The translations under genes were made by a program, and so were the position numbers. From contig CAMXCT020001423.1 of assembly GCA_947184155.2 (NCBI GenBank), positions 89,336-153,335 on the forward strand: DNA of 64,000 nt. The letters are read 5' to 3'. Of this stretch, positions 13,901-22,183 are shown piece by piece; the first letter of the stretch is position 1; every line of letters begins with the position of its first letter. A model generated the notes under the pieces. The model saw only the letters and a program-made list of their open reading frames with translations, had not been told where the DNA came from and did not search any database. This stretch comes from Cladocopium goreaui (lineage: Eukaryota; Sar; Dinophyceae; Suessiales; Symbiodiniaceae).

Positions 13901-16900
13901 AGGATATAACGGGATCGGGTATTGGCTGATGAGCGGCTCATGGCTGTCATTGAAAAAGGTGGTGTAGCTGCCATGGCAATTTCGATGGGGACAATTAAAC
14001 CTTCGGATTTCAGATTGTTTCCCTCAATTTCTGACAAACCCCATTCATATGAACGGCTGATTCTTTCGGATCCTCACAAGCCACTAGTGAAAAAGTCCCC
14101 CAAGGAATCCGCTAGTTTGACGGACCTGTTTATTCATGATCATTCATGTAAGTGGCATGTGCAGCCAAATTTACATGGACATCCTTATATATTCTTACAA
14201 CATATACATTGACATGTTGGGACGAAATGAGTCATGTGTATATGATTGCATATGTGTATACAATATAGATTGCCTTAAAAGTTGGTGGGGCGTAGAGCAT
14301 TATCAAAGATGCTGCTTAAAGAGGGTAAGGAGCTTAAAAACACATGTGCATATACTGTATATATATATATATGCAGGTGTGTGTGTGTGCGCGTGCACAT
14401 AAATGTATATAATCGCGTATCTACCTACAGTTTATATATATATATATAAATGCATATGTTTTTCAATATTTTCATACATACAAACATACATACATGCATG
14501 CATACATACATACATACATTCTTACATACATACATACATACATACACACATACATACACACATACATACATACATACATACATACATACATACATACATA
14601 CATACACACATACATACATACATACACACACACATACATACATACATACATACATACATACATACATAACAAATGCAAATACAAATGCAAATACACATGC
14701 AAATACAAATACAAATGCAAACACAAATGCAAATACAGATGCAAATGCAAATGCAAATGCAAGTACAAATGCAAATACAAATGCACATGCTAATCCTAAT
14801 GCAAATACTGATGCTAATACAAATGCAATACAACACAATACATGTATATGTATATGTAAGGTATATCATATATATGTATAAGTAGTGTATGTACATGTTC
14901 CCCGCAGTATCGGCTCAAGCTTTGAGTGGATGGGAGCGCCGACTCTCCGTTGCCTGACTTGCCTCGGCAAGTTCGGGCCTGTCCATTCCGAGCTTAGGTG
15001 TGCTACTTGTCTCCTGGTGTGTCGCATTCAAGGTGCACTACTGTCTGAGCATATTCTCCCAGAGGATTTGCCCTTGGTAGTCCCGGGGATCAGACAGGCC
15101 AAGCCTTCTTTAGAAAAACACTTGCAGATCCTTGAGCGTACTCGTAAAACGAGTAGTTCAGGGGGACGTGGAAAGAGGAAATATTGGACTGGCGTGATTT
15201 TTCATGAAGAGGAAGGGCCGGGGGACCCTTGAAAATAGGTACAAGTACGTGAGGCGCTTTTTCTTGCCTGCCGTGGCGGAAGGACTTTGAGGGGTACCAG
15301 AAGGGCTTTGAGGCTTGAACTTTCTCTTGGCGTGGCAGAGAAGTTCAAGGGAATCCTTGCAAGAATGTTTTTAAGATCGTGGCTTCTACCATTCTAACTT
15401 TTAATTTTGACAAACCTGATCTTGCTATGCTGCGAAAAAGGGTTTTGCAGAATCTTTGTTCCAACGACCACGGGGGTAAAGATGATGCATATGCCCCTTT
15501 TTCCCCGCAGTATCGGCTTAAACCCCCTCCCACAAACCGCCCTGAGTGGGTGGAAAGAGGGGCAAGACATCGGACTGGCGTGATTTTTATGAAGAGGAAG
15601 GGCCGGGGGACCCTTGAAAATAGGTACAAGTACGTGAGGCGCTTTTTCTTTCCTGGCGTGGCGGAAGGATTTTGAGGGGTACCAGAAGGGCTTTGAGGCT
15701 TGAACTTTCTCTTGGCGTGGCAGAGAAGTTCAAGGAAATCCTTGCAAGAATGTTTTTAAGATCGTGGCTTCTACCATTCTAACTTTTAATTTTGACAAAC
15801 CACTTGCTGTGCTGCGAAAAAGGGTTTTGCAGAATCTTTGTTCCAACGACCACGGGGGTAAAGATGATGCATATGTCCCTTTTTCCCCGCAGTATCGGCT
15901 TAAGCCCCCTCCCACAAACCGCCCTGAGTGGGTGGAAAGAGGGGCAAGACATTGGACTGGCGTGATTTTTATGAAGAGGAAGGGCCGGGGGACCCTTGAA
16001 AATAGGTACAAGTACTTGAGGCTCTTTTTCTTTCCTGGCGTGGCAGAAAGAATTTGAGGGGTACCAGAAGGGCTTTGAGGCTTGAACTTTCTCTTGGCGT
16101 GGCAGAGAAGTTCAAGGGAGTCCTGGCAAGAATGTTTTTAAGACCGTGGCTTCTACCATTCTAACTTTTGTTTTTGACAAACCTGATCTTGCTGTGCTGT
16201 GAAAAATGGTTTTGCAGAATCTGTTTATATATATATATGTACATGTGTGTGTATGTATGTGGTATGTGTATATATGGGCAAATGTTTACAGTATGTATAT
16301 ATGTGTATATGCACATGTCTTTGTACCCCTCCAGGAAAAAACTGGAGTGACATTTGTCAGGGTATTTTTCAAGACGATCCCTTTCCGTTTTTTTCCACAG
16401 GTGTGGCTTCCTACTTCCAGGGAACCCCACAGCGGTGGAACCATTGAGCCGCACAAGTGTGGAAGCCATGTGTCGGCAGGCAGAATCACTGGAAGGCAGG
16501 AGAATGTGAACAAAGATCTATACTAGGTTTTTGGTTATACATCTAACTAAGTTGACTACGTGGAAACAACTAATGGGAGATATGGGACATGATGTCTGAC
16601 TCTATTGCTTTTAGTTTTTATGGAAGATCCACTCTGGAAAATATGGTTTGCAAGGTGAGGCCCCCTGTTTACAATAGGAAAACATAGCATTTATTGAGAC
16701 TTACCCAAGAACTTACCCAAGAAAAAAAGGTGTTCAATGCGATTTATTCGCTGATTGATGATAGCTAAATGTAACTTGGTTAACTCTTGGGTTGATTGGG
16801 GATGTAATGGGGGCGAACAAAAAAACCCACATATCTGGGGGTCCTCACATTGTACCAAATTGTATATATATATATGTATGTATACCGTGAGCAGTATCAT

Positions 16901-18312
16901 TTTTTTGAATCTTATGCCAATCTTTGAGTCTTATATCACCGTATTTGATGGTTGATATATCCAACTTCTCATCTGGACACACAGTGATATAAAAACGGGC
17001 CTCGGAGATAGGTAAGTTTGCTAAGGGCAAGTCGTGAGAGAGGGAGAGGGAAGCTGTGCCTTATGTATATACACAGTTGGGTGGGCTGCTAAACGTTGCC
17101 ACTTTTCCGGGGGTTCTCGGGCCATGCTTGTCGCTTGGACCGTGCAAGGCCCACGTGACCTCTTGGAGTCTTTGCGTGCCTTGGCGTTGGAGCATGCTGA
17201 AGCAGCATGAAAACCTCGTTGAGAGGAGGTTGAGCTGCGAAGATCAAAAGAAGCGTGCGCGATGCAAAGGATGGGACATGGAACAGTATGAAAATATCAG
17301 ATAATTATTGTATCCGAAGTGGTGGTGGAACTGGCATGGACTTATCTTGAGATCAGTGCATTTTAGTGCATGTATGAGTATTGAAAGCTGTAGCTGTCAA
17401 CGTTGCCGTTTTTAAACATTGGTGGGTTATTGGACCATTGAAAACCGGCTGGTGGGACCACATTTGTCGAATTCTTGACCAAGTTGCTCAAATTAGTTAT
17501 GTCTCCCTACACTTGTTAGTTTCTTAGTTTCATACCACATTTTGGTTGGTTAGCCTTACTTAGACAGACCATGGGTTTAATGAACTTGTTAACAATCACC
17601 CTATAGCTGGGTATACAATGGGCTATAACCCACTTACGAAACGGTTAAACAAATCCATGGGCCATCTAGGTATGTGCTTCTGCAACTCGGTACCAAATTT
17701 CACATCAAACATTTCATGTCGCCCATTTTGGTTGATTACCCCTGTGTTTACCTCCGTAAAGAAAATCAATCCCTCATATCCAACACCATGCCTCTAGCTA
17801 TCAAACCCTATCATGTTTGTTTTTATATATTCCATGTTTATTTTACAAGCAGTCATTTCTCCCCTTTGAAGATGGTTACATCATCCGCGTTATCCACATC
17901 AAAAATTACATGACAGCTATATGTTTGTTGGTTGTACAATCTTATGTGTGTATATCCCTTTTAGTTATATCCACTATCCACGCACATTTTGCTGGTCATC
18001 TGTGTAAAAGTGATATTCAACCATGAACCCTTCAACACCAGGTACACTTCCAGCTTTACTTGGATACACAACCGCAGTTAGAGGGCCCCAACATGCCCCA
18101 ACTATTCGCAACCATTCAGCACTTTATAGTATAATGGTTGGAAATATGTGTGATGATAATCTGTAACAACCCACCTTTATAGTGGAATTAGTAATGCGTA
18201 ATAATAACATATAATAACCCTCACTGCATCTCCAAGTCCTTTGAACAGTTTCCAACGCCAGGCCCTGCTGGAGAGCCTTTGCGTTGAGCAACGCGAGGGC
18301 TTTGAGCCCTGA
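7908..18312 (+). CDS. SET-domain protein, SETD3 / RuBisCO-LSMT type (gene 1)
   Basis: This is a probable protein-lysine (or histidine) methyltransferase using S-adenosylmethionine, inferred from family motifs. Exons: 7908 or 7923-7983, 8211-8333, 8513-~8563, 9154-9233, ~9557/9603-9674, an unseen segment, then 12246-12402, 13715-13792, 16401-16495, 17077-17201 and 18262-18312 (TGA). The last five join in perfect phase. Motifs in order: a G-x-L-x-R-x-(I/V) start (GVLVRSLVAAKE), VTEPILLPRSLLL, a W-x-x-x-L-x-x-L segment, FKWAATILQTR (the F-x-W-A...SR helix), GEELTQAY carrying the catalytic-type Tyr, then CGFLLPGNPTAVEPL and a helical tail (RDLLESLRALALEHAE). The usual D-x-x-N-H motif was not found; the nearest candidate is EDITNS. 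Introns are unusually repeat-rich. The start codon was not found. Confidence 0.62.
7923..7983 (+). CDS. SET gene 1 exon: SET domain N-terminal strand
   Basis: Reads SITYLEKNGVLVRSLVAAKE and ends at a GT donor (AAGGAG|GTGCAG) in phase 0. It joins directly to the next exon. The G-V-L-V-R...V-A-A-K-E pattern matches the first strands of SETD3-type SET domains and parallels KGLGIYARRAIAKGEVV in the second SET gene. The exon may start at 7908, right where a family-1 TIR element ends in CAACCAG. Confidence 0.55.
8211..8333 (+). CDS. SET gene 1 exon: P-R-S-L-L-L segment
   Basis: Exactly 41 codons in phase 0, between GGCAG|G and AAG|GTGATC. It begins VTEPILLPRSLLLMAEN and continues DLAWRLARERFRRRKR. 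The P-R-S-L-L-L turn followed by an LA-x-x-L/R-x-E helix is the standard order in the SETD3/LSMT family. Confidence 0.6.
8513..8563 (+). CDS. SET gene 1 exon: W-x-x-x-L-x-x-L segment
   Basis: In phase 0 after CACAG|G this reads DGRWPSVFLSALDTHP, which lines up with SPWASYLHALPQP in the second SET gene at the same exon junction. An overlapping +1 frame (MDDGQASSLAPWIRILPSEE) is also SET-like and runs further to 8649, so the true frame and 3' border are unsettled. Confidence 0.4.
9154..9233 (+). CDS. SET gene 1 candidate exon, helical linker
   Basis: Between GTCCAG|G and a GTAAAC donor. It encodes GAALEAERVRRLAGGGKD and a Gly/Asp-rich end. A family-2 TIR element starts 7 bp after the donor. 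Upstream sequence back to 9104 is open in the same frame. Confidence 0.45.
9241..9555. mobile_element. Family-2 TIR pair inside a SET gene 1 intron
   Basis: Left TACCCTCTGGTTAGACATAG starts 7 bp after the GTAAAC donor; right GATTACCCGAGGGTAA is followed by CAG. The pair nearly fills the intron. It is not certain that it is one element. Confidence 0.5.
9603..9674 (+). CDS. SET gene 1 exon: F-x-W-A helix
   Basis: 24 codons in phase 0 from TGCAG|G to a GT after CGA. The core MDVSFDAFKWAATILQTR matches the family's F-x-W-A...(S/T)R helix. The exon may begin as early as 9558, directly after a right TIR ending GGGTAACAG. Confidence 0.55.
9745..10527 (+). repeat. 44-bp minisatellite, about 15 copies
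   Basis: The unit TACTGTATGTCGTCTTGCAC plus TTCCTCACATATATGATGCTACGC is repeated, with GGGGTGGGGTGGGGTAATAA blocks at both ends and one near the start. It lies in a SET gene 1 intron. Confidence 0.92.
10531..10642 (+). CDS. Small ORF or terminal exon, unknown
   Basis: Directly after the minisatellite, ATG...TGA encodes about 34 residues (MSEDVKAMVNQWVFRKS..., ending FLEELKRLLKQ). The composition is protein-like with an amphipathic C-terminal helix. It could be a mis-framed SET gene exon or an unrelated small gene. No family recognised. Confidence 0.25.
11631..11668 (+). repeat. (GA)n tract
   Basis: Interrupted GAGAGA run; similar short tracts lie at 2735-2770 and 48770-48792. Confidence 0.9.
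12246..12402 (+). CDS. SET gene 1 exon with degenerate N-H region
   Basis: Bounded by TTTTTTCCAG|G and CCAG|GTGAGG, phase 2 to 2. It starts GLELEEAPEDITNSPASASS and continues MGYYGLLPLREIMPGPKIMR. By order in the domain it lies where SET proteins carry D-x-x-N-H; here D-I-T-N-S is the closest match. It joins the next exon in phase. Confidence 0.6.
12420..12630 (+). repeat. CCT-rich low-complexity tract
   Basis: Polypyrimidine (CCTCCTCCT)n sequence beginning right after the exon's donor. Its Pro- or Ser-rich translations reflect base composition, not a protein. Confidence 0.7.
12636..12845 (+). repeat. 41-bp tandem repeat, 5 copies
   Basis: The unit starts CGCTGGACCTCAACCTGGGA and repeats at 12636, 12677, 12718, 12759 and 12800, with a broken sixth copy at 12841. 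Copies are almost identical. Confidence 0.9.
12850..13258 (+). repeat. 24-bp minisatellite coding M-P-E-D-M-P-D-R
   Basis: About 16 units of ATGCCAGAAGATATGCCAGA plus TAGA or variants. The frame 12833-13447 is open and reads MPEDMPDR repeats. Two frames on the other strand are open too, because the unit is a multiple of three with no stops. It lies inside a SET gene 1 intron. Confidence 0.85.
13715..13792 (+). CDS. SET gene 1 exon: catalytic G-E-E-L...Y
   Basis: From CTGCAG|T to TTCAG|GAGCC (GA donor). Encodes WHSAIFEGEELTQAYCAVDN followed by SERLF. G-E-E-L-x-x-x-Y is the end of the SET fold with its conserved Tyr. Phase 1 in and 2 out fit both neighbours; joining gives LF-R-CGFLLPGN, the usual continuation. 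Confidence 0.65.
13917..14146 (+). CDS. Open island inside a SET gene 1 intron, unknown
   Basis: A frame from 13922 reads MADERLMAVIEKGGVAAMAI..., ends near LTDLFIHDHS and meets a consensus GTAAGT at 14147. It is protein-like, but the flanking SET exons splice across it in phase. It may be an alternative exon, a nested gene or an intronic relic. No family recognised. Confidence 0.3.
14470..14668 (+). repeat. (CATA)n microsatellite
   Basis: About 200 bp of CATA repeats with CACA interruptions. The long Met-Tyr-Val-Cys and Ile-His-Thr ORFs over it are artefacts of the repeat. Confidence 0.95.
14669..14835 (+). repeat. (AAATGC/AAATAC)n hexamer array
   Basis: Degenerate hexamer array immediately after the CATA tract. 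Confidence 0.9.
14910..16210 (+). repeat. 385-bp tandem repeat, about 3 copies, frame kept
   Basis: The marker GGACTGGCGTGATTTTT recurs at 15186, 15572 and 15954 (periods 386 and 382). Two copies keep a 97-98 codon frame (15379-15675 and 15764-16057) starting MASTILTFNFDKP. They differ by a clean 3-bp deletion, and the last copy stops early. The first copy is preceded by a different frame (14885-15232) with a C-x-x-C...C-x-x-C pattern (CLTCLGKF...CATCLLVC). Each unit includes TTTTTCCCCGCAG, which looks like a splice acceptor. This suggests amplified exon or transposon sequence. Confidence 0.7.
16401..16495 (+). CDS. SET gene 1 exon after the catalytic Tyr
   Basis: Polypyrimidine-CACAG|G acceptor and GAAG|GCAGGA (GC donor). 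Encodes CGFLLPGNPTAVEPLSRTSV and a helix. (Y/C)-G-F-x-x-x-x-N-P is the typical end of SETD3-like SET domains. Phases fit both neighbours. Confidence 0.62.
17077..17201 (+). CDS. SET gene 1 exon, C-terminal helical region
   Basis: From ACACAG|T to CTGAA|GCAGCA (GC donor). It encodes a segment ending RDLLESLRALALEHAE, 41 codons, phase 2 in and 0 out. The helical content fits the substrate-binding domain that follows SET in this family. Another frame is open further downstream to 17302. Confidence 0.5.
17558..17672. mobile_element. Family-4 TIR element
   Basis: Imperfect inverted ends: left ACTTAGACAGACCATGGG; right ...CCATGGGCCATCTAGGTA. Related to 25485-25591 and 54073-54190. Confidence 0.55.
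18262..18312 (+). CDS. SET gene 1 terminal exon
   Basis: CGCCAG|G acceptor, then ALLESLCVEQREGFEP and TGA, phase 0 as required by the previous exon. An overlapping frame that runs to a GTAAAC at 18361 is an alternative. Confidence 0.45.
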   Translation, partial: ALLESLCVEQREGFEP

Positions 18313-18693
18313 ACGGTGTTCGTCCCGTGCCCGCGGCAAACACCGTCCTGAGCTGCTAAGGGTAAACAAGCGGGAAACATGGCATGAGTTGTCGTGTTTT
18401 TTTGGTGACCAACCATCAACAATGGAGATATGATGAACAAATCCTCATTCCTAAGATTTGGCTAGTAAAATGGAAGTTGAAACAAAAAAACTTGAGGCTT
18501 TTGGATCAAAATGAATTTGGGAATAGAGCAGATGGCCACGTCACGTTTGGCTCAAAATGGGCTAAAGGTGATGTACGACTCAATAGGCTTGGCAAGCGGT
18601 AGGACGCAGTAGGCTCAGCAAGCGGTCGGAGGGAGTGGTCTTCCTCTACTGCCATTTGCCATCGACTAACTCGTTGTGGAGACTCTGTCACAG

Positions 18694-18842
18694 GAAGCCA
18701 CGGCAGAAGAACCAATGGGATGCTCTGGGGGAATTTGCGGGAGAAGAACAGAATTTACCATACCCTAACCTTCCAGTTACCTCTGAGATTCTTAAGCAAG
18801 GCGATTTTATGCAACGACCTTGGGCTCTACCCTATCTGGCAG
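18694..18842 (+). CDS. Orphan exon, unknown
   Basis: TCACAG|G acceptor and GGCAG|GCAAGT (consensus GC donor) enclose 49 codons reading KPRQKNQWDALGEF...NLPYPNLPVTSEIL...PWALPYLAG. It is clearly protein-like and lies between the two SET genes. No family recognised; it may be a late or alternative exon of gene 1. Confidence 0.45.
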
Positions 18843-20152
18843 GCAAGTGATTCACTGGAAGTTGGAAGTCCAAACGGGTTAAAATGATGTTGCGTATATG
18901 ATTTTTAGGGCAAAGCCATGTGAAACCACGTGCCATGACATTCCAGACATGGCGGTCATGACGTGATGCGCCGCTTGGCAGCTGCTGAGACATTGAGGTT
19001 CCGGAATATATATATATATACATATATTTATTTATTTATTTGTTTACAATCATTTACATGGAGGCTTTAACGGGAGTATACGTGGATTCGTGGGAATAGG
19101 CCACCAGTTCTTCTACTTGAACTACTTGTTTTTTGCTGATGATGTTATTTCCCAAGGGGACATTCACCAACTGGGGAATCTAAATGTTATATAATTAGAT
19201 ATGCATTCTAGGAGTGTTTTTTTGTGGGAAGGGGGCCCAAGAATAACAAATCAAAGTATATAAATTATATAGGCTACGCCTGTAACTTCAAAATGGAACC
19301 CAACAAGGGCCATATGTCATGCTAAATCACGGGGGACCCCACTTTTTAAGGCGGTAGATGGCCCTACCAAGTCGCAAAGATCAAAGCCAAATTGCCACCG
19401 CTTCCAGGCTCTCTGGGCTTGTCTGACCCGAACACTAACCCAGATAAACATAGATAAAACATGCCAACTAAAATGCCAAAGAGAGTGTAAAATAGAATGC
19501 AAGATAGAATGTCAGAAAATGTGTCAGATAGACTTGTCAAAGTACATGTCAGAATATATGTCAGAACATATGTCATATGGAATGTCGGATGTCGGAACTG
19601 TTCTCAGCATATGTGTCAAATATGTGTGTTGGCTAGACAGCCAGACACTAACGGACATTCGTAGAATGACAAGATAGAGCGCAATTATATATATATATAT
19701 ACATAACAATAATAGTAATAAGATTAATGACACTAATAAAATTTTAGTAGCATTAACCAAACAAATAAAGATAACAATGATATTGATAACACACATAAAT
19801 ATACATATATATATATATACATGTATATATATATACATGTATATATATATACACGTATATCATTACTGTATACAGCTGTACATGTCTGAGTGTTTTTCAG
19901 ACCGCATGTGAGAAGACTTGTCAGATTGGATGCTAGAAAAATGCCAGGATAGAATAACATTTAGATTGACGGAATATATTCCAGATAGAATGCAATAATT
20001 TATGTAGGGGGTCACTTGAAGAAAGTAATTTTGAAACAAACCCAGCTAACTATATGATTATAATGATCCATAATCCTCTACAATTTTTCTTTTAAAAGCT
20101 ATGACATAACCCAGCTTCACCCTCACACCCTCGCTTCGCCAACTTTGCTTCG
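18843..20152 (+). repeat. AT-rich spacer with a decayed 24-bp minisatellite
   Basis: 19440-20000 contains scattered AGATAGAATGTCAGAA-like motifs, recognisably related to the 24-bp array at 12850-13258 but too diverged to keep a frame. (TA)n runs lie at 19005-19030 and 19685-19860. No gene seen. Confidence 0.5.
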
Positions 20153-20223
20153 ATGGAGGCGTCATTTGCAGCGCCACGGGGCGGACCTGGAGGAGGCAGG
20201 AGATTTCAGGCTGATCGGCCATG
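20153..20223 (+). CDS. Possible first exon upstream of SET gene 2
   Basis: An ATG opens MEASFAAPRGGPGGGRRFQA, GC-richer than its surroundings, and reaches a GT at 20224. Phase does not match the next SET exon, so an intermediate exon or a different donor would be needed. Confidence 0.25.
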
Positions 20224-20359
20224 GTGTTAGCCACAAAGTGCTGCCCCATAGTGAGCTAATATCATCTAATATAGCCAACGCAATGTTAAATACCAAATAC
20301 CACCCTTAGAAGCCTAGAACTTTGTTGGTTTCATCATTCCACCTGTAGCCACTGCTTCA

Positions 20360-22183
20360 ATGCTATCCGCTGAGGCAACCCTGGGTCCCTGTGAGGGTCC
20401 AAAGGGCCTTGGAATTTACGCCCGGCGGGCCATCGCCAAAGGTGAAGTGGTCGCTTCAGTGCGCCAGGGGTGCAGGGCCGCCATCAGTGGTGTTCAATAC
20501 GGCTGATGGACTATTCACTACTTATTGATCTTATCGTTCTTATATATATATGTGTGTACTGTATATATATATATATATATACACATTTTTTTTTCGAATC
20601 TAATGTATCTAATCTGTCTAATCTAACCTATCTAATCTAATTTATCTATTTTATCTAAGTCTATGTCTCTACCTAAATAAATATATATATATATGTACAT
20701 CTGGCCATATTTATATCTTTTATTTATTTATTTATTTATTGACATTAATATATATATATACATATATATATATAGCTACCTGAAATTTTGAAATTCAGGA
20801 TTTGCACCCAAGTATTGTTCCTCTTTTTTTGCAATGATGATTGCCAATCAAGCGATATTGTTCAATCGTTTGCAGGGCAGGTTCCAGCGGGTAAGGCTTT
20901 ATTTTTCACTTCATCAGGTCCAGACTTGATTGAAGGAAAAAACATTGATTAAAAAATGATGGTGTCCTCTTCTTCTTGTCAATGAATTGACAGGTGCACT
21001 ATCTACAAGCCTCCCAGGTACCGCGTGGCTTGGTGCTGGAGGCCCCTCTCCTTGGCACTGCAGCCCCTCCATCCGACACGCTGCTGGCGGCGGCGGCCGG
21101 CGGCCACGGCCAGTGGTACGACGTCCTCGGCTCCGGCAGCGGACGTCGAAGCGCGGTGAAGCTGGCGCAGCGGCTGGTGGAGGAGGAGAAGAAAGGCCAG
21201 AAGGTGGGCGTGGCGTAGCTGAGTTTTCTTGGACATGGATGTTTAAATTATCCAAGTCACTTTCGGATTTTCCACTATGAACCATCCATTTTTGGTGTAG
21301 CAGTGTAGCCCCATTTCTGGAAACCCACATTTGATAGTTTGATATGTGACCGAAAAACCATGAAAGTAGATGAAAGTAGGGCACCCAAAAAAAAATGAAA
21401 TGATCATGATTTTGCCCATCTGAATTGCATTTGCATGATTTGATTTATTGATTTGATGATCAACAAAGCTGGCCGCAAACAATACCTGCTCTGCTCTTTT
21501 AGCCTGAAGATATGTCAAAAACACCATGGTTCAGCCAAGGGTGAAGCAGTTGTTTGAGGTGTTTGTTTAGGACCTCATCGGCCTTCCACAGTGGCATGGA
21601 GGAGAGAGGTGAATTGGTTCTGCTTGTTCTCTTTTACAACTGCCCATTAATGACTTGGGAAACTGATGTTCCTTGTGTTCCTTGTTATTACGACCCACCA
21701 ACTCTTGTAAAAAAAATCGGATTCCCCATTCATCATCATCAATGCATTTTTTCTGCTCAAAAATAAACGATGTTCCTATATCCTCCAGTAATCAAACATG
21801 GCAATGGAAAACCAACCATTTGGTTCCATGGATGTCTCAAAAAAATCAGGGCATTTCCCAGCCAGCCACGTTTGGTGACACCGCAAATTATGTCCACTAA
21901 TATGTCAATCAATGTTCCATTAATATTCCATCAGTGTTCCCATTCTACCCTTACTACTGTATACCACCATTCTTGGATATTCCCGGTTTTGTTGTATCCC
22001 ATATTATCATACATTATTCCATGAATTTATCATGGATTTTCTTATATTTTCCATGATTTCCCGATGTTTTCCTCTGATTTCCCGCATCCCGCAGTCGCCT
22101 TGGGCGTCCTACTTGCATGCCCTGCCGCAACCAATTCCTGCGCTACATCCCTTGGCAAATGCATGGCCAATGGAGCTGCTACG
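20360..22183 (+). CDS. SET-domain gene 2, N-terminal half
   Basis: Exons 20360-20489 (border approximate), a possible 15-bp mini-exon 20876-20890, 20994-21203 and 22095-22183. The first reads MLSAEATLGPCEG then KGLGIYARRAIAKGEVVASV, the G-x-G-(I/L) start of a SET domain. The second ends LAQRLVEEEKKGQK, and the third begins SPWASYLHALPQP; they join in phase 0 exactly as in SETD3-type proteins. The catalytic half is missing downstream until 45775. It is therefore either a gene with a 23.6-kb intron or a truncated copy. The likely role is SAM-dependent protein methylation. Confidence 0.6.
20994..21203 (+). CDS. SET gene 2 exon, 70 codons
   Basis: TGACAG|G to CAGAAG|GTGGGC, phase 0 to 0. Contains QVPRGLVLEAPLLGT and ends LAQRLVEEEKKGQK. 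Very GC-rich against AT-rich flanks. It joins the exon at 22095 in frame. Confidence 0.7.
22095..22183 (+). CDS. SET gene 2 exon: S-x-W-A-x-Y-L-x-x-L-P
   Basis: CCCGCAG|T acceptor. Encodes SPWASYLHALPQPIPALHPL then ANAWPMELLR, the hallmark S-x-W-x-x-Y-x-x-x-L-P segment. The donor at 22184 (GTGCTC) is a best guess. Confidence 0.65.

Noticed and set aside
14403..14896. Long ORFs of Met-Tyr-Val-Cys or Ile-His-Thr repeats on both strands
   Set aside because: They are read-through of the (CATA)n array; all frames are open because the repeat lacks stops.
18540..18560. TTTGGCTCAA, matching the end of the dinoflagellate spliced leader
   Set aside because: Only about ten bases match and the upstream part is absent; likely chance.
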